Shown here piece by piece: positions 1-8,931 of a DNA stretch of 64,000 nt. The stretch lies in contig JAPKAB010000006.1 of the NCBI GenBank assembly GCA_028825475.1, positions 1-64,000 on the forward strand. The letters run 5' to 3'. Each line of letters begins with the position of its first letter. Positions within the stretch are counted from its first letter, which is position 1. The translations under genes and the position numbers were made by a program. This DNA comes from Ascidiaceihabitans sp. (lineage in GTDB: Bacteria; Pseudomonadota; Alphaproteobacteria; Rhodobacterales; Rhodobacteraceae). Under the pieces are notes generated by a model. It did not search any database and was not told the DNA's origin. It saw nothing but the letters and a program-made list of their open reading frames with translations.

Positions 1-249
1 AGTTCACCCGCTTCAGCCTTGGTGTCATCATCGTCGAGGCTGCGGGCATAGGCTTTGATCTTCGCGCTATAGACCTCAGCAAGGGCACGGTGGAGGATGA
101 TTGGCTCGTTCTCGGGCTCGGCGGCCAGTTAGTGTCCAGCTCGGCCTTGCGCGCTTCCAGCGTGTCCATCTTCTCCTTCATTGATGCGTGGAACATGCCG
201 TTGCTGATGGCTTCCAACATTTTGTCGTCTAAACTTTTGTGCCCTTTTC
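1..249 (-). pseudogene. Remnant of a serine site-specific recombinase, C-terminal coiled-coil region
   Basis: Read on the minus strand, about 249 to 130 encodes a stretch beginning KSLDDKMLEAISNGMF, and about 130 to 1 encodes LAAEPENEPIILHRALAEVY in a second frame. Together they match the C-terminal region of large serine recombinases (resolvase/Pin group with a recombinase domain). The two halves are in different frames, so there is an indel near 128-132. A stop codon lies just upstream of the first half, and no catalytic domain or start is visible on that side. It continues past the left edge of the window. I read it as the decayed tail of an integrated element, not a working gene. Confidence 0.6.
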
Positions 250-333
250 AATGAGAAACCATTTTGGGAGAGCATAAGGAAAATCTGTGCTCACACTATA
301 TTGCTGGCTGTGCGACTTGCCAGTCAGAGATTC

Positions 334-1182
334 TTAGTTTTCGCCAGAACCCAAAAGAACCACACCAATTATAGTAAACATGACTGAGACCACCTTGATC
401 ACGTTTAGTCGTTCTTTAAGGAATAGAACGCCGATCAACAGTGCGAATACAATGCTGACTTCGCGGAGCGCTGTGACCAAGGCAATGGGTGCTTTGGTAA
501 AGGCCCAGGTGACTAGCGCGTATGCAAGGAAGGATGCACCGCCGCCGAAGACGAACGCGATTCGTCCCTTGGTTGCTATGTCTCGCAATGTACTGGGGCC
601 TGTTGTGTAAAGGTACAGTGCCATGAGGCTGCAGTTCCCAATTGTTAGGTAGCTGTAATAGCTTAAAGCGCTGCCTGCTAGTCGCGCACCCACTCCGTCT
701 ATAATGGAGTACGCTGCTATGAAGCAGCCAGTTCCAAGCGCCAACATCGCCGCCCTGGAGTTATGTACGCCATTGGCCCGGCGCACCAATCCAAGGCTGA
801 CAATTCCCAACCCGATGCACAGCACCGCTGCCAATTGTACCGACGTCAGCGCGACACCCAGTACAAGGACCGAAAAACTAGTAACAAGCAAAGGAGCAGA
901 GCCGCGCGCAATTGGGTATACTTGGGTCAGGTCCCCAATCTTGTACGACTGCAGCAGAAACAGCTGATATCCCATGTGCAGCACTATGCCTGCGATGATG
1001 TAGGGCCAACTGTCTACTTTTGGAAGCGGAACGAAAATCAATGCTATTAGCGCGATGGGCAGGTGTCCCAGCACCATTGCCCCCATACTTATTCGCTTGT
1101 CTGCGCCGCTTTTGATCAATGCGTTCCATGATGCGTGCAGCAGTGCGGCACCGATTACGGTTAGGAAGACAAGGGTGCTCAT
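334..1182 (-). CDS. EamA/DMT-family membrane transporter
   Basis: A 282-residue integral membrane protein with about ten hydrophobic segments arranged as two halves (roughly residues 5-135 and 145-280), the usual layout of the EamA drug/metabolite transporter superfamily. The N-terminal LHASWNALIKSG stretch is typical of the family. The start ATG at 1182 has an AGGA Shine-Dalgarno sequence about five bases upstream. It is probably an inner-membrane exporter or importer of a small metabolite; the substrate cannot be told. It stands alone between the recombinase remnant and an NmrA-like gene. Confidence 0.85.
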   Translation of the reverse strand: MSTLVFLTVIGAALLHASWNALIKSGADKRISMGAMVLGHLPIALIALIFVPLPKVDSWPYIIAGIVLHMGYQLFLLQSYKIGDLTQVYPIARGSAPLLVTSFSVLVLGVALTSVQLAAVLCIGLGIVSLGLVRRANGVHNSRAAMLALGTGCFIAAYSIIDGVGARLAGSALSYYSYLTIGNCSLMALYLYTTGPSTLRDIATKGRIAFVFGGGASFLAYALVTWAFTKAPIALVTALREVSIVFALLIGVLFLKERLNVIKVVSVMFTIIGVVLLGSGEN

Positions 1183-1297
1183 ACATATCCTGACGGGTTG
1201 CCTGCGCTGAGCCTACGAAATTGTTGCTCAAAGAGAAAGTTGCTGTCTGGGGGGTATCGAGCAACATAAATCTTAAGGTGGCGAGAAACGGTTTTCC

Positions 1298-2272
1298 TTA
1301 AACCTTGGCAGCGTCCTTCATAGCGTCTTCACCTTTTTTCCAAAGGTTGCCTTGCCACAGTTCCTCAAGCCCTGTTTCGCCGCTGGCTCCTTGGGTCGTG
1401 AGATAAGCGTAATAAGAAGTCGGCTTGTGCCCAGTCAGGTTGTAAAAGTCTGGGCTGCAACGGGTGTAGAAACCGTTGGTCAGGTATTCAAAGAATTCTG
1501 CGCGGGTCGCGCCAAAGTCGGTTTCGAAATTGACCATAGATTGAGCGCGGTATTCGATGTCTTTGCCCATTGCGCGGCCAAGGTCACTGGCTATCTCTGC
1601 CATAGATTGTGGGGCTGGACCTGTGATGTCGTAAAACTTGTTAGAGTGGAGGTTGGGGCCTTCTGATAAGACCACAGCGGCTGCTTCGGCGATGTCACGC
1701 GTCGCAACGAAGGAGTTACGCATGTCGCCTAGCGGATTTGAAAACCAACTCTCTGCAACGATATTTTCGCAATCAGTTTTCAGCAGATGGTTCATGAAAA
1801 AATTGTTGCGCAAGGCCGTTACGTTGAGCCCTGCGTCGATCAAAGCCTTCTCGCCCAACCAATAGTGCTGCAGCATCAAAGGAATACCTGCGCGTGCGCG
1901 TGAGGCGTGCTGAGAGGCATCATAGCTGGCGGTGTTGGTGTCCGCCCCCATGCAGCTCACACGCACAACGTGTTTGATCTGTGCGGCACGTTTGCCAAGC
2001 TCTTTGCTGAAGGCGAGGTGTCCTTCCAGCAATGGGTCCAAGGATGCGGAATAGATTACGCTGACGCCATCCAAGGCCGCGTCCCAAGTTTCTGAATCCG
2101 AAAGGTCAAACTTAACCACTTCGTCCGCACCGAGCTTCAATAACCCTTCTGCTTTATCATCACTGAAAAAACAGGCGCGTACAGTAAAGGTGTCATTGGC
2201 TGCAAGGCGCGCGACCAGTTCTTTGCCGATACGGCCTGTAGCGGATGTGATGAGAACAGTTTGCTTGGGCAT
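1298..2272 (-). CDS. NmrA-like NAD(P)-binding protein
   Basis: A 324-residue atypical short-chain dehydrogenase-fold protein. The N-terminal beta strand and glycine-rich loop are clear (VLITSATGRIG, residues 6-16). This pattern is seen in NmrA regulators and NAD(P)H:quinone or isoflavone-reductase-like proteins. The first half is a Rossmann domain. The C-terminal half contains an FTNGFYTRCSPDF-like segment that may form the substrate pocket. It is likely cytosolic and may sense redox state or reduce quinones, but no specific substrate can be inferred. It is monocistronic, with about 170 bp of upstream sequence before the tRNA. Confidence 0.8.
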   Translation of the reverse strand: MPKQTVLITSATGRIGKELVARLAANDTFTVRACFFSDDKAEGLLKLGADEVVKFDLSDSETWDAALDGVSVIYSASLDPLLEGHLAFSKELGKRAAQIKHVVRVSCMGADTNTASYDASQHASRARAGIPLMLQHYWLGEKALIDAGLNVTALRNNFFMNHLLKTDCENIVAESWFSNPLGDMRNSFVATRDIAEAAAVVLSEGPNLHSNKFYDITGPAPQSMAEIASDLGRAMGKDIEYRAQSMVNFETDFGATRAEFFEYLTNGFYTRCSPDFYNLTGHKPTSYYAYLTTQGASGETGLEELWQGNLWKKGEDAMKDAAKV

Positions 2273-2442
2273 AATTTGTGGCTTTCGGTTGAGCGAATTT
2301 CCCTATGTGTGGCGGCAATTGAAGTGGCGATCAATCCCTTATTGGTTGAGCGAAGTGCGCAAAACGAGCCAGCTAGGTCAATCGTATATAGACATGCTTG
2401 CTGAACAGGTGAGGGAGATTTTACGTTTCTATTGAAAACGCT

Positions 2443-2518
2443 TGGTGGAGCATAGCGGGATCGAACCGCTGACCTCCTGCATGCCATGCAGGCGCTCTCC
2501 CAGCTGAGCTAATGCCCC
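2443..2518 (-). tRNA. tRNA-Ala, anticodon GGC
   Basis: A 76-nt cloverleaf on the minus strand with an encoded CCA end. The acceptor stem GGGGCAT/ATGCTCC contains the G3-U70 wobble pair that specifies alanine. The anticodon stem CCTGC/GCAGG encloses ATGGCAT, giving anticodon GGC. The D arm and T arm are intact, with a TTCGATC T loop. Confidence 0.97.
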
Positions 2519-2630
2519 ATTCAAGGGTTGGGAGGCCATGCAGATCACATGACCAGTCTTGCGCCGTTAGTTAGGCGCTGCGCGGGGCGGGATCAAGTAA
2601 AAAATCCAGCCCCCCACATCGTTTTTTAAA

Positions 2631-2951
2631 TCATTCGTTGTCTTCGTTTGAGACGTCAGCGATTTCGTCTAGTGAAACCGTATCTTCCTCTTCATCTTCG
2701 AGGACATCATCACCCAAATCCACGTCGATATCGTCATCATCATCCAAAACGACATCTTCATCAGTCTCGGCTTCTTTAGCCTTGGCTGTGACGGCATCTT
2801 CGGCGTCTGCGGCGATCATACGTGTTTTTGAATTGTCAATTTCAACAATTTCGCCCGTGTAAGGGCTAACGATTGGATTTTTATTTAGGTCAAAAAAGCG
2901 CTTGCCGGAAGTTGGGCAAAGGCGCTTCGTGCCCCATTCTGCTTTGGGCAT
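2631..2951 (-). CDS. TIGR02300 family protein (FYDLN acid domain)
   Basis: A 106-residue protein. The N-terminus carries the family signature, here KRFFDLNKNPIVSPYTGE (residues 17-34), and the last third is almost entirely Asp/Glu. The start at 2951 has an AAAGGGG Shine-Dalgarno sequence seven bases upstream; a longer frame to 3005 has no such support. Family function is unknown. The short treble-clef-like head (one Cys at residue 12) with a strongly acidic tail suggests a nucleic-acid or protein-binding accessory factor. It is divergent from the metallopeptidase gene that begins at about 3053. Confidence 0.85.
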   Translation of the reverse strand: MPKAEWGTKRLCPTSGKRFFDLNKNPIVSPYTGEIVEIDNSKTRMIAADAEDAVTAKAKEAETDEDVVLDDDDDIDVDLGDDVLEDEEEDTVSLDEIADVSNEDNE

Positions 2952-3052
2952 GAAAATCCCCTTTGAATCAGTGTGTGCGTGTCGACGATTCAGCGCAAGT
3001 GCCATATGGTTGCGGCACTGTCAAAGGCTAATGCCAATAAAGGACCAAACGA

Positions 3053-3745
3053 TTGGTTGATAACGTTCTTCATGGCACACCTGATGTGCCTGTTTTATTG
3101 CGCCGATCCGGGCGTGCACGCCGTATTTCACTGCGTATCTCGCAATTGGACGGTCGTGTGACTTTGACTTTACCCACCGGAGTGGACGAGCGAGAGGCTA
3201 TGGCGTTTGCTCGCGAAAAAGAATCATGGATACGTGATCATCTTGAACGTCGCGAAGAAGATGTGCCGGTGGCGCTAGGTAGTGAGATCCCCGTGCAGGG
3301 CGTCACCCATCGCGTTGTACAGGGGCAAGGTCGTCGCGTTGTGATGGAGGGCGGCGTGATTATGGTGCCAGGACCTGTGGAGCGTATTGGTGCGCGCCTT
3401 AAGGGCCATTTCAAGCAGATGGCGCGTGTGCGCCTTGTTGGAGCCTCTGACGAGTATGCGGCCCGCTTGGGTAGGCCGTATGAACGTATCAGTATTCGAG
3501 ACACGCGTTCAAGGTGGGGATCGTGTTCCAGCAATGGGACGTTGATGTATTCGTGGCGTTTGATCATGGCTCCTGACGTTGTGTTAGATTACGTGGCTGC
3601 CCACGAGGTCGCTCATTTGGCTGAGATGAACCACTCGCCTGCGTATTGGGCGGGTGTTGAGCGTATCTTTGGTGACTACAAACCCGCGCGGCGTTGGCTG
3701 AAAAGTGAGGGCAACATGTTGCATCGTTTCAAATTTGGCGATTGA
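3053..3745 (+). CDS. YgjP-like (DUF45/SprT-type) metallopeptidase
   Basis: About 230 residues. The zinc site is intact: HEVAH (residues 184-188) with a third ligand, H194, in MNHSPAYW. The family-conserved TRSRWGSCSS lies at 151-160. These features place it in the DUF45/M48-related predicted metallohydrolases. The first in-frame start is TTG at 3053, with AGGA nine bases upstream; the ATG at 3072 is out of frame. No signal peptide is seen, so it is probably cytosolic. Its substrate is unknown. Confidence 0.85.
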   Translation: MVDNVLHGTPDVPVLLRRSGRARRISLRISQLDGRVTLTLPTGVDEREAMAFAREKESWIRDHLERREEDVPVALGSEIPVQGVTHRVVQGQGRRVVMEGGVIMVPGPVERIGARLKGHFKQMARVRLVGASDEYAARLGRPYERISIRDTRSRWGSCSSNGTLMYSWRLIMAPDVVLDYVAAHEVAHLAEMNHSPAYWAGVERIFGDYKPARRWLKSEGNMLHRFKFGD

Positions 3746-3758
3746 CCCCTGACCATTA

Positions 3759-3768
3759 TGTGATCACA
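3759..3768. promoter_or_regulatory. Perfect 10-bp palindrome upstream of a GntR regulator
   Basis: TGTGATCACA is a perfect palindrome ending 8 bp before the GntR start codon. Its placement suggests an operator for autoregulation or a Crp/FNR-type half-site pair with no spacer. It is inferred from symmetry and position only. Confidence 0.35.
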
Positions 3769-3776
3769 AAAAGAAT

Positions 3777-4451
3777 ATGGTAATGCCAATCAAACCTTCT
3801 GAGCCTGCTGTTGCGGCTGTGTCTTCTCAACCGGGGGCAGTCCATGATAGGGTTTATCGCACATTGCGATCTCGTATTATGTTTGGTGAGATCATGCCTG
3901 GGGTCTCAATGACATTGCGTGGAATTGGTACTGAATTTGGCGTGTCGATGACCCCCGCACGTGAGGCCGTACGTCGATTGGTGGCTGAGGGCGCTTTGAC
4001 GATGTCGTCGTCAGGCCGGATTACGACCCCGGAATTAACGAACGAGCGGATTGAAGAGCTGGCCGCGCTGCGAGCCTTGATTGAAGTTGAACTGGCAAGC
4101 CGCGCTTTGCCCCGTGCCCACATGGCATTGATCGAACGCTTGCAGGCTATCAACGGTACGGTTGCCGAGGCCGTGGCCCACCGAGATGCAGTGAGTTATA
4201 TCCGCACGAACCTAGAATTTCATCGTACGCTGTATTTGAGAGCACAGGCCCCTGCGATGTTGGCTATGGCCGAAACTGTTTGGTTGCAGATGGGCCCAAC
4301 CATGCGCGCGCTCTATGGCCGTTTGCGCCGTACCGAACCGCCGCATTATCATCGCCTGATTATTGCTGCATTGCGCGCGGGGGATGAGCCGGGGCTACGC
4401 CTTGCCGTGCGGTCTGACGTTACAATGGGTTTGCGGATGCTGGCCACCTAA
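3777..4451 (+). CDS. GntR-family transcriptional regulator (FCD type)
   Basis: 224 residues. An N-terminal winged helix-turn-helix (about residues 20-85; VYRTLRSRIMFGEIMPG, then GVSMTPAREAVRRL) is followed by an all-helical FCD ligand-binding domain (about 95-215). The REAVRRL recognition helix is typical of the FadR subfamily. Two in-frame ATGs lie at 3777 and 3783. It is probably a repressor controlled by a small organic acid. It is not followed by an obvious catabolic operon, so the target is unclear. A perfect palindrome just upstream may be its own operator. Confidence 0.88.
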   Translation: MVMPIKPSEPAVAAVSSQPGAVHDRVYRTLRSRIMFGEIMPGVSMTLRGIGTEFGVSMTPAREAVRRLVAEGALTMSSSGRITTPELTNERIEELAALRALIEVELASRALPRAHMALIERLQAINGTVAEAVAHRDAVSYIRTNLEFHRTLYLRAQAPAMLAMAETVWLQMGPTMRALYGRLRRTEPPHYHRLIIAALRAGDEPGLRLAVRSDVTMGLRMLAT

Positions 4452-4476
4452 GCGATGATTAATGAGGATAAGTGGT

Positions 4477-5022
4477 ATGAGATTTGTGTTTAGTATTGCG
4501 GCAGTTTTGGCTGTTTCAGCCTGTCAGGCCAAGGCCCCAAAAGACATCGAAGTGATCAAAGCCCCAGCGGGCATGTCTGAGGTTGCGTTTGCCAAGACTA
4601 CTTTGAATCGCTTGCAAGGTGTATCATTTTCCAGCAATCGCGAATACTGTGGTTACCTGCTCCGGACACCCGACGGCAGTTTGGCCGCGACTGCGGCAGC
4701 TAAAGGGCGTATTAGCAGTTGTCGTGCGCATAGTCCGCCTGAGGGTCATTTGATTGTGGCCTCATATCACACTCATGGTGCGTTTGAGTACGATACGCCA
4801 GCTGAATTCCCATCGGTTAGTGACTTGGAAGCCGATGAGGCTGAGGGCATAGATGGTTACATCTCGACCCCTGGGGGGCGGTTTTGGTATGTTGATGGAA
4901 CCGAACTGGTCGTTAGCCAAATTTGCGGCGTGGGATGCATGATCCAAGATTCCAATTTTGAGGTTGGATTGGACGGGCGCATCGAAGTCAGTTACTCCCT
5001 CGAAGAATTGCGTGGTTTGTAG
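4477..5022 (+). CDS. Putative lipoprotein with a DUF4329/JAMM-like domain
   Basis: 181 residues from the ATG at 4477, which follows GAGGA; an upstream ATG at 4462 has no ribosome site. The N-terminus is a lipoprotein signal with the lipobox AVSAC (Cys16). The body has a JAB1/MPN-like metal motif: HTH (H98, H100) followed by SVSD (S113, D116), with a possible upstream glutamate in NREYCGY. This matches DUF4329, a JAMM-related domain known from Rhs toxins and stand-alone proteins. It may be a periplasmic metal-dependent peptidase. The substrate is unknown. Confidence 0.7.
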   Translation: MRFVFSIAAVLAVSACQAKAPKDIEVIKAPAGMSEVAFAKTTLNRLQGVSFSSNREYCGYLLRTPDGSLAATAAAKGRISSCRAHSPPEGHLIVASYHTHGAFEYDTPAEFPSVSDLEADEAEGIDGYISTPGGRFWYVDGTELVVSQICGVGCMIQDSNFEVGLDGRIEVSYSLEELRGL

Positions 5023-5090
5023 CTAAGTCAGTCATAGTGATTGTATCTTTAGATAGTTTAGCGCTATCTTCATGTTGAGGCGCTTGTATT

Positions 5091-5105
5091 ACACTTCAGA
5101 AGTGT
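5091..5105. promoter_or_regulatory. Inverted repeat upstream of a GNAT gene
   Basis: ACACTTC-A-GAAGTGT is a perfect 7-bp inverted repeat with a single-base centre, about 75 bp before the GNAT start. It is a plausible operator. No regulator gene is adjacent. Confidence 0.3.
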
Positions 5106-5178
5106 GGCTAATAAATTCAAGCCTTGGTTGTAATGCCGGTAGGTTGAATTGGACCATAGCCCTACTGGAGGATGCAAC

Positions 5179-5631
5179 ATGGCATCAACAGAAGTATTTA
5201 CGCGCATTGCAGAAAAAACGGATCTGCCGTTTGTCTTGAAAATGGTTCACGGTCTCGCCGACCATCACGGTGATGACAGTACCGTCACATTGGAGCAACT
5301 AGAGGTAGAGGCGCATGACTGGCATCATTTGCTAGTTGCTATTCTCGACGAAAAGGTCGTCGCCTACGCCTCACTCATGCCAGTTGGCCAGTTGCAATTT
5401 GGGGTGCGCGGCATGGATATGCATCACTTGTTCGTCGACAAAAAGCATCGCGGTATAGGTGTCGGCCGTGCCTTGATCAATGCATCGCTTGAGTTGTCCA
5501 AGCAGTTGTCGTGCAAGTACATGACAGTGGGCACCCATCCCGACAACACTGCTGCAGGAGAAGTTTATCTGGCAGCGGGTTTTGAACGGTTGCCCAATGC
5601 GCCACGTTTTCGGATAGGCATTGATGGATAA
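5179..5631 (+). CDS. GNAT-family N-acetyltransferase
   Basis: 150 residues from the ATG at 5179, which is preceded by a strong GGAGGA Shine-Dalgarno sequence. The acetyl-CoA-binding motif A is clear (VDKKHRGIGVGRALINAS, with the R/Q-x-x-G-x-G/A pattern) and is followed by a C-terminal GFER element. It transfers acetyl from acetyl-CoA to an amine, but the acceptor cannot be predicted. It is a single gene with its own promoter region, and faces accA tail to tail with only 12 bp between the genes. Confidence 0.85.
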   Translation: MASTEVFTRIAEKTDLPFVLKMVHGLADHHGDDSTVTLEQLEVEAHDWHHLLVAILDEKVVAYASLMPVGQLQFGVRGMDMHHLFVDKKHRGIGVGRALINASLELSKQLSCKYMTVGTHPDNTAAGEVYLAAGFERLPNAPRFRIGIDG

Positions 5632-5643
5632 GGGTAGAGTGGC

Positions 5644-6612
5644 TTAAGCAGCCAGCCCTTTTGAACCTAGATCAAGGAACTTTTGACGGCGATCCTTTAT
5701 CAACGCTTTGGCGTCTTTACCGCTTAGTTCTTTAAGCATGCTTGAGATTTCAGCGCTCACAGCTTCGATCGTTGCGGACCAATCGCGATGCGCGCCGCCC
5801 AATGGTTCTGGAATGATGCGATCTGTCACGCCCAATTGCTTGAGGTCCTGAGCCGTCAAGCGCAGCGCTTCTGCAGCTTCGCGCATTTTCTCGGCGTCTT
5901 TCCACAAAATCGAGGCACAGCCTTCTGGGCTGATGACAGAGTAGATAGAGTGTTCGAGCATCGCAACGCGGTTGGCTGTTGCAAATGCGACCGCTCCGCC
6001 GGAACCGCCTTCACCGATGATCACGCTGATCAAAGGGACGCCGATTTGCAGGCATTTTTCTGTTGCGCGGGCGATGGCTTCGGATTGGCCACGTTCTTCT
6101 GCGCCTTTGCCCGGATAGGCACCAGCCGTGTCGACCAATGTGATGACAGGCAATTTGAAACGATCCGCAAGGTCCAGCAGTCGCGCCGCTTTGCGGTACC
6201 CTTCAGGACGGGCCATGCCAAAATTGCGTTCGATCCGTGATTTGGTGTCGTTGCCTTTTTCGTGACCGATCACCATCACTGGTTGATCGTTGAAACGGGC
6301 AAGGCCGCCGATAACTGCGTGGTCGTCCGCAAAGTTGCGATCACCTGCAAGTGGCGTGAAATCTGTGAACATTGCTTTGACGTAGTCTTGGCAATGTGGG
6401 CGCTCTGGGTGACGCGCCACTTGGCATTTGCGCCATGGTGTCAGGCTTTTGTACAGGTCTTTCAACATAACAGCAGCTTTTGCATCCAAGGCCGCAGCCT
6501 CTGCGCTGATGTCCATATCCTGGTCTTCGCTTTCACGCGCCATTGCGCGTAATTCTTCGGCCTTACCCTCAAGTTCAGCCAAAGGTTTTTCGAATTCCAT
6601 GTATTGTGTCAT
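5644..6612 (-). CDS. accA: Acetyl-CoA carboxylase carboxyltransferase, alpha subunit
   Basis: 322 residues, a normal full length. AccA pairs with AccD to transfer carboxyl from biotin-BCCP to acetyl-CoA, the first step of fatty acid synthesis. The sequence is unmistakable: the N-terminal [12 protein letters not shown], the central [17 protein letters not shown], and the crotonase-fold oxyanion region with [11 protein letters not shown] and [15 protein letters not shown]. An AGCAGG Shine-Dalgarno-like sequence precedes the ATG. It is transcribed alone, as is common for accA. Confidence 0.97.
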   Translation of the reverse strand: MTQYMEFEKPLAELEGKAEELRAMARESEDQDMDISAEAAALDAKAAVMLKDLYKSLTPWRKCQVARHPERPHCQDYVKAMFTDFTPLAGDRNFADDHAVIGGLARFNDQPVMVIGHEKGNDTKSRIERNFGMARPEGYRKAARLLDLADRFKLPVITLVDTAGAYPGKGAEERGQSEAIARATEKCLQIGVPLISVIIGEGGSGGAVAFATANRVAMLEHSIYSVISPEGCASILWKDAEKMREAAEALRLTAQDLKQLGVTDRIIPEPLGGAHRDWSATIEAVSAEISSMLKELSGKDAKALIKDRRQKFLDLGSKGLAA

Positions 6613-6704
6613 GCCTGCTCCGCAGTCTTAATTCTGTGATGTGTTACTTGATATATGGCGGGTACTTGGAATGTTTGCAACGCTACGTCAATAACATTGC
6701 GCGT

Positions 6705-7298
6705 TCAGGGCCATAGGACGGGATAAAGTGAGCTGACCAATAGCGCCGCCATCGACCAGTTGAATAAGCTCAAACGAGTGGGGTTTGTCAAAATACGCGC
6801 CATTTGTTGGCCCAAAACCACCCATAGGCTGATGGAAGGTAAATTGACCAATCCAAACATGGCAGAGACGATCAGGATGGATGCTAAGTTGGTGTCGGGC
6901 GCATAAACGGTGACGGCTGTGACCGCCATAGTCCATGCCTTTGGGTTCACCCATTGAAAGGCTGCCGCCTGTAGGAACGTCATCGGAGTGCCATGACTGT
7001 CGGTTGCATTGATTGGTGCCGCGTTGGCGATTTTCCATGCGAGGTATAAAAGGTAACCAACGCTGACCGCCTTTAGGATGGTGTGTGCGATTGGATAAGT
7101 GTCGAACAATTGCGCCAACCCGATGCCCACAAGGAACACCATCAGCATAAACCCAATGCCGACCCCGAACATATGCGGTGTGGTTCGCAAGAACCCAAAA
7201 TTGGCACCCGAGGCCATCAGCATCAGGTTATTTGGCCCCGGTGTGATGGAGCTGACCAAGCAAAAGCTGGCGAGTGCGGTGAAGAGTTCTATTGTCAT
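6705..7298 (-). CDS. LysE-family amino-acid exporter
   Basis: About 197 residues with five to six predicted transmembrane helices. The hallmark N-terminal motif SSITPGPNNLMLMASG is present, and the C-terminal half has FQWVNPKAWTMAV, both diagnostic of LysE/RhtB translocators. It exports an amino acid or derivative across the inner membrane; the substrate is undetermined. The ATG at 7298 is preferred over a TTG two codons upstream; neither has a strong ribosome site. Confidence 0.88.
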   Translation of the reverse strand: MTIELFTALASFCLVSSITPGPNNLMLMASGANFGFLRTTPHMFGVGIGFMLMVFLVGIGLAQLFDTYPIAHTILKAVSVGYLLYLAWKIANAAPINATDSHGTPMTFLQAAAFQWVNPKAWTMAVTAVTVYAPDTNLASILIVSAMFGLVNLPSISLWVVLGQQMARILTNPTRLSLFNWSMAALLVSSLYPVLWP

Positions 7299-7347
7299 AG
7301 GCAAATGGATCGCCTGAATTTCACGGGCCTACAAGCTGCTTTGTGTT

Positions 7348-7821
7348 TTAGGAGCCTGCAGTTTTTGAGATGTGTCGAAAAATTTGATCGAGTTCAGCTG
7401 CGATTGAAATCAGAGGTGCGCCGCCCTCAGCGATATAGGGGGCGAAGACTGTTGTGGGGGTTTTGTAAGAGAGGGTTGCAGTGCCGTCCGAGTTTTCTGT
7501 GACGTAGAGGCGAATGGGGGCTTCGATCATTGCGGCAGTGGAGGTTTCAAGAACCCTGACCGCGAAGTCATTGTTGAACACGCCAATCACGCGGTTGCCC
7601 GGAATGGTGATTCCGCGTTTCTGCGCGGCTACGGTTGGACCTGCTTGGGTTACAACGATCAAACCCTGTGCTTTGACGGCGGTGCGGGTGTCTTTGACCA
7701 GCGTTTGAAAATCCTTGTCGGTGTTGATGACAGCCCATCCTTCGCGCGGCGCTAGGTTTTCGCCCGCGTGGACAGCGAAGCTGACGAGGACAGTGGCAAG
7801 CAGGGGGATAAGAAAACGCAT
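7348..7821 (-). CDS. Secreted DUF302-domain protein
   Basis: 157 residues with a clear signal peptide (hydrophobic residues 3-17, cleavage after VHA, about residue 19). The remainder matches DUF302 proteins, small periplasmic domains that sometimes accompany redox systems. The VIGVFNNDFAVRVLE and APIRLYVTEN segments fit the family fold. No enzymatic residues can be assigned. It lies upstream of, and in the same direction as, the LysE gene, 50 bp away, but the two need not share a function. Confidence 0.8.
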   Translation of the reverse strand: MRFLIPLLATVLVSFAVHAGENLAPREGWAVINTDKDFQTLVKDTRTAVKAQGLIVVTQAGPTVAAQKRGITIPGNRVIGVFNNDFAVRVLETSTAAMIEAPIRLYVTENSDGTATLSYKTPTTVFAPYIAEGGAPLISIAAELDQIFRHISKTAGS

Positions 7822-7890
7822 GAGGGCCTCAACAATATGTGAAGCCCCCAGTCTGTCAGATGTTATCTGTTTTGAACAATCACGTCGGCG

Positions 7891-8847
7891 TTAGCCGTTG
7901 AACATTTCCGATTGGCGCACGATTACTTCAGCCTGTTTGATGGACGCAATGTCCACAAGACGGCCCTTGTAAACAGTTGCGCCTTCGCCGTTTTCGGTTG
8001 CTGTTTGCATTGCGGCTAGGATTTCGCGTGCCTCTGCAACGGCTGCGGCGGAGGGGGTGAAGACTTCGTTCGCAAGGCCGATTTGTTTTGGGTGGATCGC
8101 CCATTTTCCAACCATGCCTAATGTAGCGGAACGACGTGCTTGGGCGCGGAACCCTTCGTCATCAGAGAAGTCGCCAAAGGGGCCGTCGACGGGCAGGATG
8201 CCGTGGGTGCGACAGGCAGCAACAATGGCGGCTTGGGCCCAGTGCCACGGGTCTGACCAATGTTTTTGTTCGCCTTGCAGCATGTAATAGTTGTCTTGGG
8301 TGCCTCCGATGCCCGTTGTTTGCATGCCCATGGAGGCGGCAAAGTCTGCGGCTCCAAGGCTCATCGCTTGCAGGCGTGGTGAAGAGGCTGCGATTTCTTC
8401 GACGTGGGTCAGTCCCGCGGCGGATTCGATGATCACTTCAAAGGCAATGCGTTTGGTGCGCCCCTTTGCGGCCTCAATCGCTGTGACCAATGCATCGACT
8501 GCATAAACATCTGCAGCGCACCCTACCTTGGGGATCATGATTTGATCAAGGCGCTCGCCCGCTTGTTCCAGCAGGTCAACCACATCGCGATACCAATAAG
8601 GGGTGTCGAGGCTGTTGATGCGTACGGACAGTGTTTTGGTGCCCCAATCGATTGTGTTTATCGCCTCAATGACATTTTGACGGGCGATGTCTTTGTCTGA
8701 GGGGGCAACTGAGTCCTCGAGGTCAAGATTAATCACATCCGCAGCAGAGGCTGCCATTTTCGCGAACAGTTTGGTGTTTGAGCCAGGGCCAAACAACTGG
8801 CAACGGTTCGGGCGTGCGGGAGCTGAGGGTTGAATGCGGAAGCTCAT
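7891..8847 (-). CDS. mcl1: L-malyl-CoA/beta-methylmalyl-CoA lyase
   Basis: 318 residues, matching the length of Rhodobacter Mcl1. The N-terminus MSFRIQPSAPARPNRCQLF and the NLDLEDSV motif, with acidic residues binding Mg2+, are characteristic of the CitE-like lyase family; GKWAIHPKQI near the C-terminus is also conserved. The enzyme cleaves malyl-CoA to acetyl-CoA and glyoxylate and acts on methylmalyl-CoA in the ethylmalonyl-CoA pathway. The start at 8847 has GAAAGGTG upstream; an in-frame start at 8880 is less likely. It is divergent from the dgcN cluster. Confidence 0.93.
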   Translation of the reverse strand: MSFRIQPSAPARPNRCQLFGPGSNTKLFAKMAASAADVINLDLEDSVAPSDKDIARQNVIEAINTIDWGTKTLSVRINSLDTPYWYRDVVDLLEQAGERLDQIMIPKVGCAADVYAVDALVTAIEAAKGRTKRIAFEVIIESAAGLTHVEEIAASSPRLQAMSLGAADFAASMGMQTTGIGGTQDNYYMLQGEQKHWSDPWHWAQAAIVAACRTHGILPVDGPFGDFSDDEGFRAQARRSATLGMVGKWAIHPKQIGLANEVFTPSAAAVAEAREILAAMQTATENGEGATVYKGRLVDIASIKQAEVIVRQSEMFNG

Positions 8848-8931
8848 GACGGGCACCTTTCGGAGAGGGTTTTGCAACAATGTTACGAATATGGATGATT
8901 GTTAGTTATTAAATTACCTTGTGGGTCGCAA

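Noticed and set aside
836-850. TACCGACGTC, similar to the reverse complement of the pheT/chorismate mutase repeat.
   Set aside because: It is a single unit inside the EamA coding region without 11-bp repetition, so it is a chance match.
2137-2487. A minus-strand ORF running through tRNA-Ala into the NmrA gene.
   Set aside because: It covers the tRNA in full and overlaps NmrA in another frame; not a gene.
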